The translations under genes were made by a program, and so were the position numbers. From Leekyejoonella antrihumi (GTDB lineage: Bacteria; Actinomycetota; Actinomycetes; Actinomycetales; Dermatophilaceae): a DNA stretch of 56,171 nucleotides. Below are positions 35,450-45,300 of the stretch, in pieces; the first letter of the stretch is position 1, and every line of letters starts with the position of its first letter. The stretch is taken from assembly GCF_007845645.1 (NCBI RefSeq), contig NZ_VCQV01000036.1:1-56171 (forward strand). Direction: 5' to 3'. Under the pieces are notes generated by a model, which saw only the letters and a list, made by a program, of their open reading frames with translations, did no database searches and was not told the DNA's origin.

Positions 35450-36244
35450 ATGGCTGTCCCATCCGGCGACCGGGCGATCACATCCCGTCCCGCCTCGCTC
35501 GCCGCGGCAAGCGCACGCGAGCTGACCAAGGTCTACGGCTCCGGCCAGACGACCGTCGAGGCCTTGAAGGGTGTCTCGGTGGCGTTCGGCAAGGGGGAGT
35601 TCACCGCCATCATGGGTCCGTCCGGATCCGGTAAGTCCACCCTCATGCACTGTCTGGCCGGTCTGGACACCGCGAGCAGCGGCATCGTCACCATCGGAGC
35701 GACCGAGCTGACTGGCCTCTCCGACAAGAAGATGACCCGCCTGCGCCGGGACCGGATCGGTTTCGTCTTCCAGTCCTTCAACCTGGTGCCGACGCTGACG
35801 GCACGTGAGAACATCACCCTGCCCCTGGACATCGCCGGCCGCAGGGTGGACCCGGACTGGTTCGACCTGGTCACCGATCGACTGGGCCTCACCGATCGGC
35901 TGCGACACCGCCCCAGTGAGCTGTCCGGCGGACAGGTCCAGCGGGTGGCGTGTGCCCGGGCGCTGGTCGGCCGGCCCGAGATCGTCTTCGGCGACGAGCC
36001 GACCGGCAACCTCGACTCGCGCTCGTCGAGCGAGGTGATGTCCATCCTGCGGGCATCGGTGGACGAGTTCGAGCAGACCGTCGTCATCGTGACTCACGAT
36101 GCGCATGCCGCCGGCTACGCCGACCGGGTGATATTCCTGGCCGACGGTCACATCGTCAGTGACCAGCGGGGGCTGACACCGGACGACATCTACGACTACA
36201 TGAAGCACCTCGACGACCCGCAGCAGCCGGCCAGGGTGAACTGA
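35450..36244 (+). CDS. ABC transporter ATP-binding protein (MacB/LolD type)
   Basis: 264 residues from the ATG at 35450. Walker A GPSGSGKST, Q-loop FVFQSFNLVPTLTARENI, signature LSGGQVQRVACARAL, Walker B EIVFGDEPTGNLDSRSS and H-loop VIVTHDAHAAGYADRV are all intact. It belongs to the subfamily that powers mechanotransmission exporters (MacB, LolCDE, FtsEX) and pairs with the FtsX-like permease gene starting 1 base downstream. The substrate is unknown; antimicrobial peptide or lipid export is typical. Confidence 0.93.
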   Translation: MAVPSGDRAITSRPASLAAASARELTKVYGSGQTTVEALKGVSVAFGKGEFTAIMGPSGSGKSTLMHCLAGLDTASSGIVTIGATELTGLSDKKMTRLRRDRIGFVFQSFNLVPTLTARENITLPLDIAGRRVDPDWFDLVTDRLGLTDRLRHRPSELSGGQVQRVACARALVGRPEIVFGDEPTGNLDSRSSSEVMSILRASVDEFEQTVVIVTHDAHAAGYADRVIFLADGHIVSDQRGLTPDDIYDYMKHLDDPQQPARVN

Positions 36245-36245
36245 G

Positions 36246-38789
36246 ATGGCTTCCGGCGCCATGCGCAAGGTGTCGCTGCGCAACCTTGCGGCACACAAGC
36301 TTCGGCTGCTGCTGACCGTGCTGTCCGTCGTGCTCGGCACGTCGTTCGTCGCCGGGTCGATGATCTTCACGACGACGGTCAAGAACTCGTTCAACGGCAT
36401 CTTCGACCAGGTCGCCGTCGGCGTCGACGCGCAGATCAGCCCCAAGGACTCCGGCACTCTCGGCGTGCCCGACTCACTCATCGCCACGATCGAGAAGGAC
36501 AAGAGGGGCCTCGGCGTCGACCAGGTGGTGACCACGTATACCGCGCCGATCACCATCGCCGCGGCGGACGGCAAGGCCCTCAGCACCGGTGGAGCGCCGA
36601 GTGTCGGCTCCGGCTACCTCCCGCCGGCCGGCTCCCTCGACCCCAGCAGCACCACCATCCTGCCCGGTGGACGTGCTCCGCGCGGATCGCACGAGGTGGC
36701 CATCAACGAGAGCGCTGCCAAGAAGGCCGGGCTGCAGGTCGGCTCGAGGACGCAGGTCGTCGTCGGCACCGGCAGCAGCGTACCGATGACCGTCACCGTC
36801 GTCGGCCTCGAGAAGATGGCGGGCGCGACCAGTGGCTACACCGAGGTCGACTTCGCGCAGCCGGTTGCCCGTCAGCTGTTCAGCGACGGCCGGCACGCGT
36901 CGACGGTGCAGCTGAGCGCCGTGGCCGGGGTCAGCCCGGAGCAGCTCACCTCCAGGATCGAGAAGATCACCCCGAGCATCCTCAAGGTGCAGACCGGGGC
37001 CGAGGTGCGCCAGTCCGACAAGGACAGCGTCAACCAGTTCCTGGACGTCTTCAACTACATCCTGCTGGCCTTCGCCGCGATCGGGCTGATCGTCGGGACC
37101 TTCATCATCTACAACACGTTCTCGATGATCGTGGCTCAGCGGGTGCGTGAGATGGCGCTGCTGCGCGCGATCGGGACCAGCCGTCGCCAGTTGACCCGTG
37201 CGGTGCTGCTGGAGGCCTTCGTCGTGGGACTGGTCGGCTCCGCAGTAGGTCTGGGCGCGGGCGTCGGTATCGCGGCGGCTCTGCAGGCCCTCACCGCAAG
37301 CAGTGGACTGCCGCAGGGCTCCCTGATGCTGGGTGTCAGTCCCGTTGTCGCCTGTCTCCTGGTCGGTGTCGTCGTCACGATGGTCAGCGCCTACGCCCCC
37401 GCACGCCGGGCGTCGCAGGTCTCCCCGGTGGAGGCCATGCGCGAGAGTCAGACCGACGGGCAGGCATCCATCCTGGTGCGCACCCTGATCGCGGCCGTGC
37501 TCGCCGCGATCGCGGCGGTGCTCGTGGCGGTCGGGGCAAGTGGACAGGGTGGCAATGCCGCCACGACCGTCGGCATCGGTGCGATGTGCGGCATCATCGC
37601 CGTCGTCCTTGGTGCTCCGGCGCTCGCGGGCCCGGTGGTGGGACTGCTCGGCCGCATCTTCGCCGCGCCCTTCGGCAAGATCGGGCGACTGGCGCGCACC
37701 AACGCGATGCGCAACCGCCGACGCACCGCTGCGACCGCCTTCGCCCTGACTCTCGGGCTGATGCTGGTGGCGGTCATCGGGACGCTCGGGTCCAGCTTCA
37801 AGGGCTCGATCGACCACGCCGTCGACGCGGGGCTGAATGCCAACCTGGTCATCACGGACTCGCAGGGCGTGCTGCGCCCGCAGATCGCCCAGCAGGTGGC
37901 GAAGGTCGACGGCATCGCATCGGTCGTGCGGATCAGCCCGGTGGCGGCCACGGTCGACGGCAAGCAGGTCGGGGGGTCTGCGGCGCACGGCGATCTGGAG
38001 AGCGTCACGCCCTACACGATGCTGGGCGGCGCCTCGTCGACGATCCCGCCGAACGGCATCATCGTCTCCAGCAAGACCAGCGCGGACAAGGGCTGGCACC
38101 GCGGCGACACGGTGACGTTCACCAGCCTGGCGGGCGCCACGGTGCCGGTCACGGTGACCGGCGTCTATCGGGACGCTCAGCTGCTCGGCCCCTGGCAGCT
38201 GGGGGAGGCGGCCTACCAGAAGCTGGTGCCGAAGCCCCTGCAGCAGGACTCGTTCGTGCTCGTGAAGACCGAGCCGGGCGTCAGCCAGGACGCGGTTCAG
38301 GCACGGATCGGTGACGTCACCGACGGCTATCTGACGGTCAAGGTGCAGAACCGCGCCGAGTTCAAGGGTCAGCAGTCCTCGCAGATCGACACGATGCTCA
38401 CCGTGCTCTACGCGATGCTCGGGCTGGCACTGGTGATTGCGGTGCTCGGCATCGTCAACACGCTGGCGTTGTCCGTGGTCGAGCGCAAGCGCGAGATCGG
38501 GATGCTGCGCGCGGTCGGTATGGCGCGGGCGCAGGTGCGGCGCACGATCTACCTGGAGTCGTTCCTGATCGCTGTGTTCGGTGCGCTGTTGGGGATGGTG
38601 ATCGGAGTGTTCTTCGGGTGGGGACTGGCCAGGACGTTCCGCCAGTGGGGCCTGACGACCATCGTGCTGCCGTGGAACCTGATCGCCATCACGATGGCCG
38701 GTGCGGCCGTTGCCGGGGTCCTGGCGGCGCTCTGGCCGGCGATCAGAGCGGCCCGCACCAAGCCGCTGGAGGCAATCGCCGACCTGTGA
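36246..38789 (+). CDS. ABC transporter permease with two FtsX domains
   Basis: 847 residues. An N-terminal membrane helix (about 15-40) is followed by a MacB-type periplasmic-core-like extracellular domain (about 45-250), an FtsX domain of three helices (about 265-395, with YNTFSMIVAQRVREMALLRAIGTSRRQL), further helices, a second extracellular domain (about 525-700) and a C-terminal FtsX domain (about 715-840, with LSVVERKREIGMLRAVGMARAQV). The double-FtsX layout is the usual actinobacterial version. It forms an operon with the ATPase gene. Confidence 0.93.
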   Translation: MASGAMRKVSLRNLAAHKLRLLLTVLSVVLGTSFVAGSMIFTTTVKNSFNGIFDQVAVGVDAQISPKDSGTLGVPDSLIATIEKDKRGLGVDQVVTTYTAPITIAAADGKALSTGGAPSVGSGYLPPAGSLDPSSTTILPGGRAPRGSHEVAINESAAKKAGLQVGSRTQVVVGTGSSVPMTVTVVGLEKMAGATSGYTEVDFAQPVARQLFSDGRHASTVQLSAVAGVSPEQLTSRIEKITPSILKVQTGAEVRQSDKDSVNQFLDVFNYILLAFAAIGLIVGTFIIYNTFSMIVAQRVREMALLRAIGTSRRQLTRAVLLEAFVVGLVGSAVGLGAGVGIAAALQALTASSGLPQGSLMLGVSPVVACLLVGVVVTMVSAYAPARRASQVSPVEAMRESQTDGQASILVRTLIAAVLAAIAAVLVAVGASGQGGNAATTVGIGAMCGIIAVVLGAPALAGPVVGLLGRIFAAPFGKIGRLARTNAMRNRRRTAATAFALTLGLMLVAVIGTLGSSFKGSIDHAVDAGLNANLVITDSQGVLRPQIAQQVAKVDGIASVVRISPVAATVDGKQVGGSAAHGDLESVTPYTMLGGASSTIPPNGIIVSSKTSADKGWHRGDTVTFTSLAGATVPVTVTGVYRDAQLLGPWQLGEAAYQKLVPKPLQQDSFVLVKTEPGVSQDAVQARIGDVTDGYLTVKVQNRAEFKGQQSSQIDTMLTVLYAMLGLALVIAVLGIVNTLALSVVERKREIGMLRAVGMARAQVRRTIYLESFLIAVFGALLGMVIGVFFGWGLARTFRQWGLTTIVLPWNLIAITMAGAAVAGVLAALWPAIRAARTKPLEAIADL

Positions 38790-38799
38790 CCCGCACGTC

Positions 38800-38848
38800 C
38801 CGATGGAAGGCGACCGGTGGTAACTCCACCGGTCGCCTTCCATCGGGT
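38800..38848. terminator. bidirectional terminator hairpin (22-bp perfect arms)
   Basis: Arms 38800-38821 and 38827-38848 (starting CCCGATGGAAGG) are fully complementary around the loop TAACT. It separates the converging permease and DUF3107 genes; the right arm ends 4 bases before the DUF3107 stop. Confidence 0.85.
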
Positions 38849-38852
38849 GTTT

Positions 38853-39074
38853 CTAGCTGCCGAATCCGACCTTGAACGGCTGCTCGGAACCGACGTCGAC
38901 GTATCCCAGCACGGCCGCCGGGACGGTCACGGTGTGACCGCGCTCGTCGGTCAGCGTGAGGGGAGTGCCCTTCTCGAGAGCCGAGGCGACCTGCTCACGG
39001 ACCTCATCGGGAGTCTGCTTCGACTCGATGACTACCTCGCGTGCGACGTGCTGCACGCCGATCCTGACCTCCAC
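38853..39074 (-). CDS. DUF3107 domain protein
   Basis: 73 residues from GTG 39074 (VEVRIGVQHVAREVVIESKQ), with AGAGGGA upstream. The sequence is the conserved actinobacterial DUF3107 protein: short, with REVVIES, VREQVASAL and the closing YVDVGSEQPFKVGFG. Function unknown to me. It follows the TetR gene on the same strand and lies near moeZ, a common actinobacterial grouping. Confidence 0.9.
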   Translation of the reverse strand: MEVRIGVQHVAREVVIESKQTPDEVREQVASALEKGTPLTLTDERGHTVTVPAAVLGYVDVGSEQPFKVGFGS

Positions 39075-39166
39075 GATGGAATCCCTCTCTGGTGCTGCAA
39101 TCTCGGCCTGCTCAGGCGATGGTGGGCGCCCAGCGTCTGCTCGGCACAGCGCGCGGCGACCGGTTC

Positions 39167-39802
39167 TTATTCCGGCTGGTCCTGCTCGCCTTGCAGCGGG
39201 AAGCCGCCCATGCCTCGCCAGCCGAGCGTAGCCACCAGGCGAGAGGCGTCTTCCCGCGGGATGCGCACACCCTGCTGCAACCAGTAGCGCGCGACGATCT
39301 GGGACATGCCGACCAGTGCGACACCGAGCATGAGGGACTGCTCCGCCGGCAGTCCGGTCTGTTCGGCGATGACATCCGCGATGGCCGACGCGCACTGGGC
39401 GCTCATCCGGTCGACCCGCTCGGCGACCGCCGGCTCGTTGGTCAGGTCGGACTCGAAGACCAGACGGAACGCGGCGTCCTTGCGCTCCACGAACGCGAAG
39501 AACGCGTCGATTGCCGCGGCCACTCGGCTGCTGTTGTCAGTGGTGGACTCCAAGGCGCTGCGTATCAGCGTGGGGAGCTCGGCAGTGTGCAGGTCGAGCA
39601 GAGCGAGGTAGAGGTCGAGCTTGCCAGGAAAGTGCTGGTAGAGCACCGGTTTGCTGACGTGCGCGCGATCGGCGATCTCATCCATCGCCGCCGCGTGATA
39701 GCCGGACTCCACGAAGACGGACTGTGCCGCCTCCATGAGCTGCGCCCGCCGGGCCGAACGAGGCAGACGGCCCCTACTGCTGGTGTCTGGGATCGTTGCC
39801 AC
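39167..39802 (-). CDS. TetR/AcrR-family transcriptional regulator
   Basis: 211 residues. The N-terminal HTH (about 14-62) has RRAQLMEAAQSVFVESGYHAAAMDEIADRAHVSKPVLYQHFPGKLDLYLALL, a textbook TetR domain. The C-terminal ligand domain is variable (FVERKDAAFRLVFESDLTNEPAVAERV). It is divergent from moeZ with about 135 bases between the starts and upstream of DUF3107 on its own strand, so it may control either. Confidence 0.9.
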   Translation of the reverse strand: MATIPDTSSRGRLPRSARRAQLMEAAQSVFVESGYHAAAMDEIADRAHVSKPVLYQHFPGKLDLYLALLDLHTAELPTLIRSALESTTDNSSRVAAAIDAFFAFVERKDAAFRLVFESDLTNEPAVAERVDRMSAQCASAIADVIAEQTGLPAEQSLMLGVALVGMSQIVARYWLQQGVRIPREDASRLVATLGWRGMGGFPLQGEQDQPE

Positions 39803-39938
39803 TACGTGAACTCCTCGAGATGTGGGACTACGCGTCAGTATCTTTCCGGCATCCTATTCTGCCTGACTACGCTCAGGTGGCATGAATACCCCGCGAAGTC
39901 CTCGTTGGCCCTCACTCGGTACTTCGCAGGGGCCTCGG

Positions 39939-41114
39939 ATGAGTCGTGATCCGCTCGTGCCACTGGGCGCCGCCCTGCCACTGGGGGAGGTCGAGCGCTA
40001 CTCCCGTCACTTGCTCCTTCCGGAGATCGGCGAGGATGGCCAACGCAGGCTGCGCGCCGCGCGTGTCCTGGTCGTCGGCGCGGGGGGCCTGGCGGCGCCG
40101 GTGCTGCTCTACCTCGCCGCTGCGGGTGTCGGACACCTCACGGTGATCGACGACGACGTGGTTGACGTCAGCAACCTGCAGCGGCAGGTCATCCACCGGG
40201 ATGTGGACCTGGGGCAGTCCAAGGTGGTCTCGGCGGCTCGTGCGGTGCGCGAGCTGAACCCCGATGTCACGGTGGACACGGTCCAACACCGCCTGGATGC
40301 GGACCGTGCGCTGCTGCTCTTCGCCGACCACGACTTGGTCGTCGACACCACCGACAACTTCGCGACCCGCTATCTGGTCAACGACGCCTGCGTCGTGCTC
40401 GGCCTACCACTGGTCTGGGGTTCGATCCACCGCTTCGACGGGCAGGCCACCGTATGGTGGGCAGGCGAGGGCCCTTGCTATCGCTGCGTATTCCCCTATG
40501 CGCCGCCACCCGGCACCGTCCCCTCGTGCGCCGAGGCCGGAGTGCTGGGGTCGATTCCCGGCGTGATCGGCTCGATCCAGGCCACCGAGACCGTCAAGCT
40601 GATCCTCGGCCTGGGCGAACCACTTGTCGGTCGGATGCTGGTGCACGACGCGATGAACCAGACCTGGGACACCGTGCGGATCGAGGCCGACCCGGACTGT
40701 CCGGTCTGCGGCACACATCCGTCGATCACCCGGCTCGAGGACGAGGCGGCGCTCGCCTGCGAGACCGCCGAGCAGCTGGCACCCGTGGCGACCATCAGCG
40801 CTCGCGAGCTGCGGGATCTCATCCGGTCGGGGCCGGTGCGTGTCATCGACGTGCGCACGCCCGCCGAGCGGTCGATCGTTGCGATCGAGGGCAGCGAGCT
40901 GGTGCCCGTCGAAGAGTTCCGGGACGGCTCCGCCGTCAAGCGGCTGGCGGACCTGGACCCGCACGCTCCGCTGGTCTTCTACTGCAAGGGCGGCGCGCGG
41001 TCGCAGGAAGCCGCGCGCATCTATCAGGAGGCGACCGGAGGTGCGGTGCGGTCGCTGGATGGCGGAGTCCTGGCCTGGGCTCGTGAGGTGGATCCCAGTC
41101 TTGCCCGCTACTGA
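39939..41114 (+). CDS. moeZ: MoeZ-type sulfur-carrier adenylyl/sulfurtransferase (ThiF + rhodanese)
   Basis: 391 residues from ATG 39939, which has AGGGG upstream and matches the family length; the ATG at 39882 would add 19 residues. The ThiF/MoeB domain has VLVVGAGGLAAPVLLYLAAAGVG, the zinc pairs CYRC and CPVC, and SNLQRQVIH. The rhodanese domain (about 285-390) has the active-site loop CKGGARS. MoeZ adenylates and thiolates carriers such as MoaD and CysO for molybdopterin and cysteine synthesis. It is co-directional with the alkyltransferase-like gene, its stop lying past that gene's probable TTG start. Confidence 0.92.
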   Translation: MSRDPLVPLGAALPLGEVERYSRHLLLPEIGEDGQRRLRAARVLVVGAGGLAAPVLLYLAAAGVGHLTVIDDDVVDVSNLQRQVIHRDVDLGQSKVVSAARAVRELNPDVTVDTVQHRLDADRALLLFADHDLVVDTTDNFATRYLVNDACVVLGLPLVWGSIHRFDGQATVWWAGEGPCYRCVFPYAPPPGTVPSCAEAGVLGSIPGVIGSIQATETVKLILGLGEPLVGRMLVHDAMNQTWDTVRIEADPDCPVCGTHPSITRLEDEAALACETAEQLAPVATISARELRDLIRSGPVRVIDVRTPAERSIVAIEGSELVPVEEFRDGSAVKRLADLDPHAPLVFYCKGGARSQEAARIYQEATGGAVRSLDGGVLAWAREVDPSLARY

Positions 41115-41442
41115 CGGTGACGGGCCGGCCGACGAGCCGCCGGCCTACGAGTTGCCCAACTATGCGGATGCGGTGCTGAGCCAGGTGGAGCGGGTGCCGG
41201 AGGGTCACGTCGTCACCTATGGGGACATCGCGGCCGTCGTCGGGAAGGGACCACGCCAGGTGGGCGCGGTGATGTCGCAGTATGGCGGCCTGGTCACGTG
41301 GTGGCGCGTGCTGCGGGCCGACGGCCGGCCGGCGCAGTGCCACGACGGGGAGGCGCTGGAGCACCTGCGTGCGGAGGGCACCCCGCTCAAGGGCACCTTC
41401 TTGGACCGGGTGGACCTCGCACGCGCCCGCTTCCCACTGTAA
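41101..41442 (+). CDS. alkyltransferase-like protein (MGMT family, Cys replaced)
   Basis: 113 residues from TTG 41101 (GAGGTGG about 9 bases upstream); GTG 41083 is an alternative. Either start overlaps the moeZ end. The protein is the MGMT DNA-binding domain: YADAVLSQVERVPEGHVVTYGDIAAVVGKGPRQVGAVMSQYGG followed by VTWWRVLRADGRP. At the PCHR site of O6-methylguanine methyltransferases this protein has W-W-R, as in Atl proteins, which cannot accept the alkyl group but flip the damaged base and flag it to nucleotide excision repair. Confidence 0.87.
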   Translation: MPATDGDGPADEPPAYELPNYADAVLSQVERVPEGHVVTYGDIAAVVGKGPRQVGAVMSQYGGLVTWWRVLRADGRPAQCHDGEALEHLRAEGTPLKGTFLDRVDLARARFPL

Positions 41443-41484
41443 GTGCAGTGGATCGGTGCGCTATAGCCGGCGGATCCACTGCAC
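41443..41484. repeat. inverted repeat between the alkyltransferase-like and SDR genes
   Basis: Arms GTGCAGTGGATC (41443-41454) and its perfect complement (41473-41484) with an 18-base loop. The left arm starts directly after the stop codon and the right arm ends 13 bases before the SDR ATG. It could be a terminator or an operator; no T-run follows. Confidence 0.6.
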
Positions 41485-41497
41485 GTAAGATTGCACC

Positions 41498-42331
41498 ATG
41501 CCTTCACGCGCAGTGATCACCGGCGCTTCCGGTGGCATCGGACTGGCAACCACCAGGGCGCTCGCCGCGGCCGGCTGGCACGTCGTGGCGACAGCACGCC
41601 GTCCAGAGTCTTGCGAGCCGTTGCAACAGTTGGCCGACGAGAGCCCTGGCGTGGAAGTGCGCAGCCTCGACGTCACGAGTGACGAGTCTGTCGACTCGTG
41701 CATCGGGTCGGTGCTGGCCGACCACGGCGGCATCGACCTGCTGGTCAACAACGCCGGTGCCGGGCACCGCGGGACATTGGAACAGCTGGGCCTGGACGAG
41801 CTGTCGACGTCGATGGAGCTCAACTTCTTCGGTGTGGCGCGGGTCACCAAGGCGGTGTTGCCCGTCATGCGGGCGGCTCGAGCCGGTCGGGTGATCACCG
41901 TGACCAGCCTGAACGGCGTGGTGGCGCTGCCGTTCAGTGACGCATACAACGCCGCCAAGTTCGCTGTCGAGGGACTCATGGAGAGCCTGGCGACGGTGAT
42001 GCGCGAGTTCGGCGTGCACATCTCGGTGGTGGAACCGGGCCCGGTGCGTACCGCATTCTTCGCGAACGTCGGGGGCCACGTGGACAACATCGACGGCGAC
42101 GACCCCTACCGGGAGCTCATCAACCGGTTCAACGCACGGATCGGGGCGCTCGGAGCGGCGGGACAGTCGGCAGAGTCGGTCGCGGACATCATCCGCGAGA
42201 TTGCCGCAGACCCGTCTCCCGCGCTGCGCTACCAGACGTCGGATCAGTCACGCCAGATTGCGGCACAGAAGCTGGTCGACCCGTCCGGCAACAGCATCCT
42301 GGCGGCCACCGGCGCCTTGCTGCAGCCCTGA
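41498..42331 (+). CDS. short-chain dehydrogenase/reductase
   Basis: 277 residues, classical SDR. The cofactor motif TGASGGIG (residues 8-15), LLVNNAG, the catalytic Ser in TVTSLNG and YNAAK (Tyr-x3-Lys) are all present, followed by EPGPVRT. An Arg in ATARRPES after the second strand favours NADP(H). The substrate cannot be told; the retinol-dehydrogenase-like subclass is suggested by the overall pattern. Confidence 0.92.
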   Translation: MPSRAVITGASGGIGLATTRALAAAGWHVVATARRPESCEPLQQLADESPGVEVRSLDVTSDESVDSCIGSVLADHGGIDLLVNNAGAGHRGTLEQLGLDELSTSMELNFFGVARVTKAVLPVMRAARAGRVITVTSLNGVVALPFSDAYNAAKFAVEGLMESLATVMREFGVHISVVEPGPVRTAFFANVGGHVDNIDGDDPYRELINRFNARIGALGAAGQSAESVADIIREIAADPSPALRYQTSDQSRQIAAQKLVDPSGNSILAATGALLQP

Positions 42332-42396
42332 GCCGCCCCACCGGGGTGCCCGGGCCGCGTTGCTGCGATGTCGGGGCCCGATGATGTGATGGGCAC

Positions 42397-45300
42397 ATGC
42401 TGAGGATGCGACGGGCGGCCGACGTGGCCGTGGGAGCACCGGTGCTCGACGACGTCCAGCAGGACGTTGTCGACAGCACGACCCGGGCCCGGCTCGTGCT
42501 CGGCGCCCCCGGCACCGGCAAGAGCACCCTTGCAGTCGAGGCGGTCGTGTCCGCCGTCGACCGTGGCCTCCGCCCCGATGAGTGCCTCCTGCTGGCGCCG
42601 ACCAGGGTGCAGGCGTCCGCCCTTCGGGACCGGGTCACCGCGCGGCTGCAGGGCACGTCCACCGAGCCGGTCGCACGGACCCACCAGGCGCTCGGCTTCG
42701 GCATACTGCGCCAGCATGCGGCGCTGCACGGGGATCCGGCGCCCCGGCTGCTCAGCGGCCCGGAGCAGGACGTCGTGCTGCGCGAGCTGCTCGCGGGGCA
42801 TCAGCAGGGCGACGGCACGCCACCGACCTGGCCGTCCTTCGTCCGAGAAGCGTTGGAGACACGTGGCTTTCGCGCGCAGCTGCGCGATCTGTTGATGCGT
42901 GCCGTCGAGTGGGGACTGACCGCCGACGACCTGCGCGAGCTCGGCGTCCATCATGATCGGTCGGAGTGGGTGGCCGCGGCGCAGGTGCTCAACGAGTACG
43001 ACCAGGTCACGGCCCTCTCGCGACCCGGAGCCTACGACCCTGCCTGGATCCTCGGCGCGGCCGCAGACCTGCTCGTCAGCGACGACGAGGCGCTGGCTCG
43101 CCTGCACTCCGGCACCCGGCTGGTCGTCGTCGATGATGCACAGGAGCTCACCCATGCGGCGGCACGACTGCTGCGCCTGGTCGTCGGTCCGGCCGCCCGT
43201 GTCGTGCTGATTGCCGACCCCGATGCGGCCGTGCAGGGCTTCCGGGGCGCCGACCCGCACCTGGTCATGGATCTGGCCGACGAGTGGCAGGTGGCCGACA
43301 CCCAGGTGCTGCCGACCTGCTACCGCGCCCCCGAGCGGGTGCGGGCGGCCTGTGAACGTGTCACCAGCCGGATCGGCGCGGTGGCCGGGGCCGCCCACCG
43401 CACGCCGGTGGCACGCCCGGGAGGTCGGGTCGAGGTCGCGCTGCTGCGGGCCGTGTCCCAGGAGGCGGCCCATATCGCGGCGCACCTGAGACGAGCACAC
43501 CTGCAAGGCGGAGTGCCGTGGCAGGAGATGGCGGTGATCGTGCGCGGGCAGGGTCGTGCGGCCACCCTGCGCCGGGCGCTGGCCGGCGCAGGGGTGCCGG
43601 TGTCGGTGCCGCCCACCGTCGTGCCACTGCGCGACGAGCCGGCGGTCCGTCCGCTGCTTGCGCTCTTCGAGGTGGTGCTTCGGGAGGCTGCGGGGGAGCA
43701 GGCGCCGGTCAGCCCGCAGATCGCGATCGACGTGTTGACCTCGCCGCTCGGCGGAGCGGACGCCGTGGCGCTGCGCCGGATGCGGCGCGCCATGCGTGGT
43801 CACGAGCTGGCGTCCGGCGGCCAGCGATCCAGTGACGAGCTGCTGGCCGACGCCATCACCGACACCGGCTGGCTCGCCCTGCTCGGACCCCAGGTCGCAC
43901 CGGCCCGGCGAGTCGCGCGGGTGGCCCGAGCGGGCCTTGCGGCCCGGCAGCAGTCCGGAGCCGGTGCCGAGAGCATTCTGTGGGCGATGTGGGACGCATC
44001 CGGCCTGGCCGCCGCCTGGAGCGAGACCGCCCTTGCCGGCGGCCCTGCCGGTGCCCGGGCCGACCGCGACCTCGATGCCGTGGTCGCCCTCTTCCAGGCC
44101 GCGGCCGCCTTCACCGACCGTCTCCCCGGCACCTCCCCGGCGGCCTTCCTGGAGCACGTGCGCGGGCAGGATGTCCCGGGGGACCGGCTCACCGCTGCCG
44201 CGCCGGAGGACGAGTGTGTCGCGCTGCGCACGCCGCAGTCCGCGGTGGGTCGGGAGTGGAGTCTGGTCGTGGTCGCCGGCGTGCAGGAGGGGGTCTGGCC
44301 GGATCTGCGGCTGCGCGGCTCGCTGCTCGGTTCAGAGAGCCTGGTCGACGTGCTGTCCGGACGTGGCGACTCCCTGCGCGCCGCACAGGCGGCGGTGCGT
44401 TACGACGAGACGCGGCAGTTCCTGGTGGCGATCTCCCGTGCGCGAGATCGCCTGATCGTCACGGCGGTTCGTAGCGACGACGAGCAGCCGTCGCCCTATC
44501 TTGATCTGGTCGACCCGCTCGATGCCACCGGGGACGACCACCTGGACCAGCTGCGCGGGTTCTGCGAAGTGGCGCCGGCGATGACCTTGCCGGCGACCGT
44601 TGCGCAGCTGCGGCGGGAGCTCGCCACCGGCGATGAACGCCAGCGGGCGGAGGCGGCCGGTCTGCTCGGGCACCTCGCACACGAGCGGGTGCCGGGCGCC
44701 GACCCCTCCTCCTGGTGGGCACTGACCACGCTGAGCGATGACCGGCCGGTGCGTCGATCGGACCAGGAGGTTGCGGTCTCCCCGTCGAAGGTCGAGGCCT
44801 TCGGCACCTGCGGAGTCAACTGGCTGCTCACCGCGTGCGGCGGGCAGGGTCCCGACGTCGGTGCGGCCACGGTAGGCACGCTGGTGCACGAGATCGCCGC
44901 CGAGCTCGGCGACTCCGCGCCCGAGCAGATGCACGGGGTGCTCGATCAGCGCTGGCCGAGGCTGGGCCTTGGCGCCGGGTGGATCTCCGACCGCAAGCGC
45001 GACGAGGCGCACCAGATGCTCGACCGGCTGACGAGCTATCTCGACGAGTCCCGTGCGCAGGGCTGGGACCCGGTCGGTGTGGAGGTGCCATTCGACGTCC
45101 TGCTCGGTCGGGCGAGGGTGCGCGGCCGGGTCGACCGGATCGAGGCGCACGCCCGGGAGGGACTGCGGATCGTGGACCTCAAGACCGGTGGCGGCAAGCC
45201 AACCGCCGAGGAGCTGCCCGAGCACGCCCAGCTGGGCACCTATCAGGTCGCCATCGAGGAGGGCGGTTTCGAACAGGGCGAGCACAGCGCGGGGGCCGTG

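Noticed and set aside
36474-38843. 789-codon minus-strand open frame
   Set aside because: It lies antisense to the ABC permease; the His/Arg/Asp-rich sequence is the shadow expected in GC-rich DNA.
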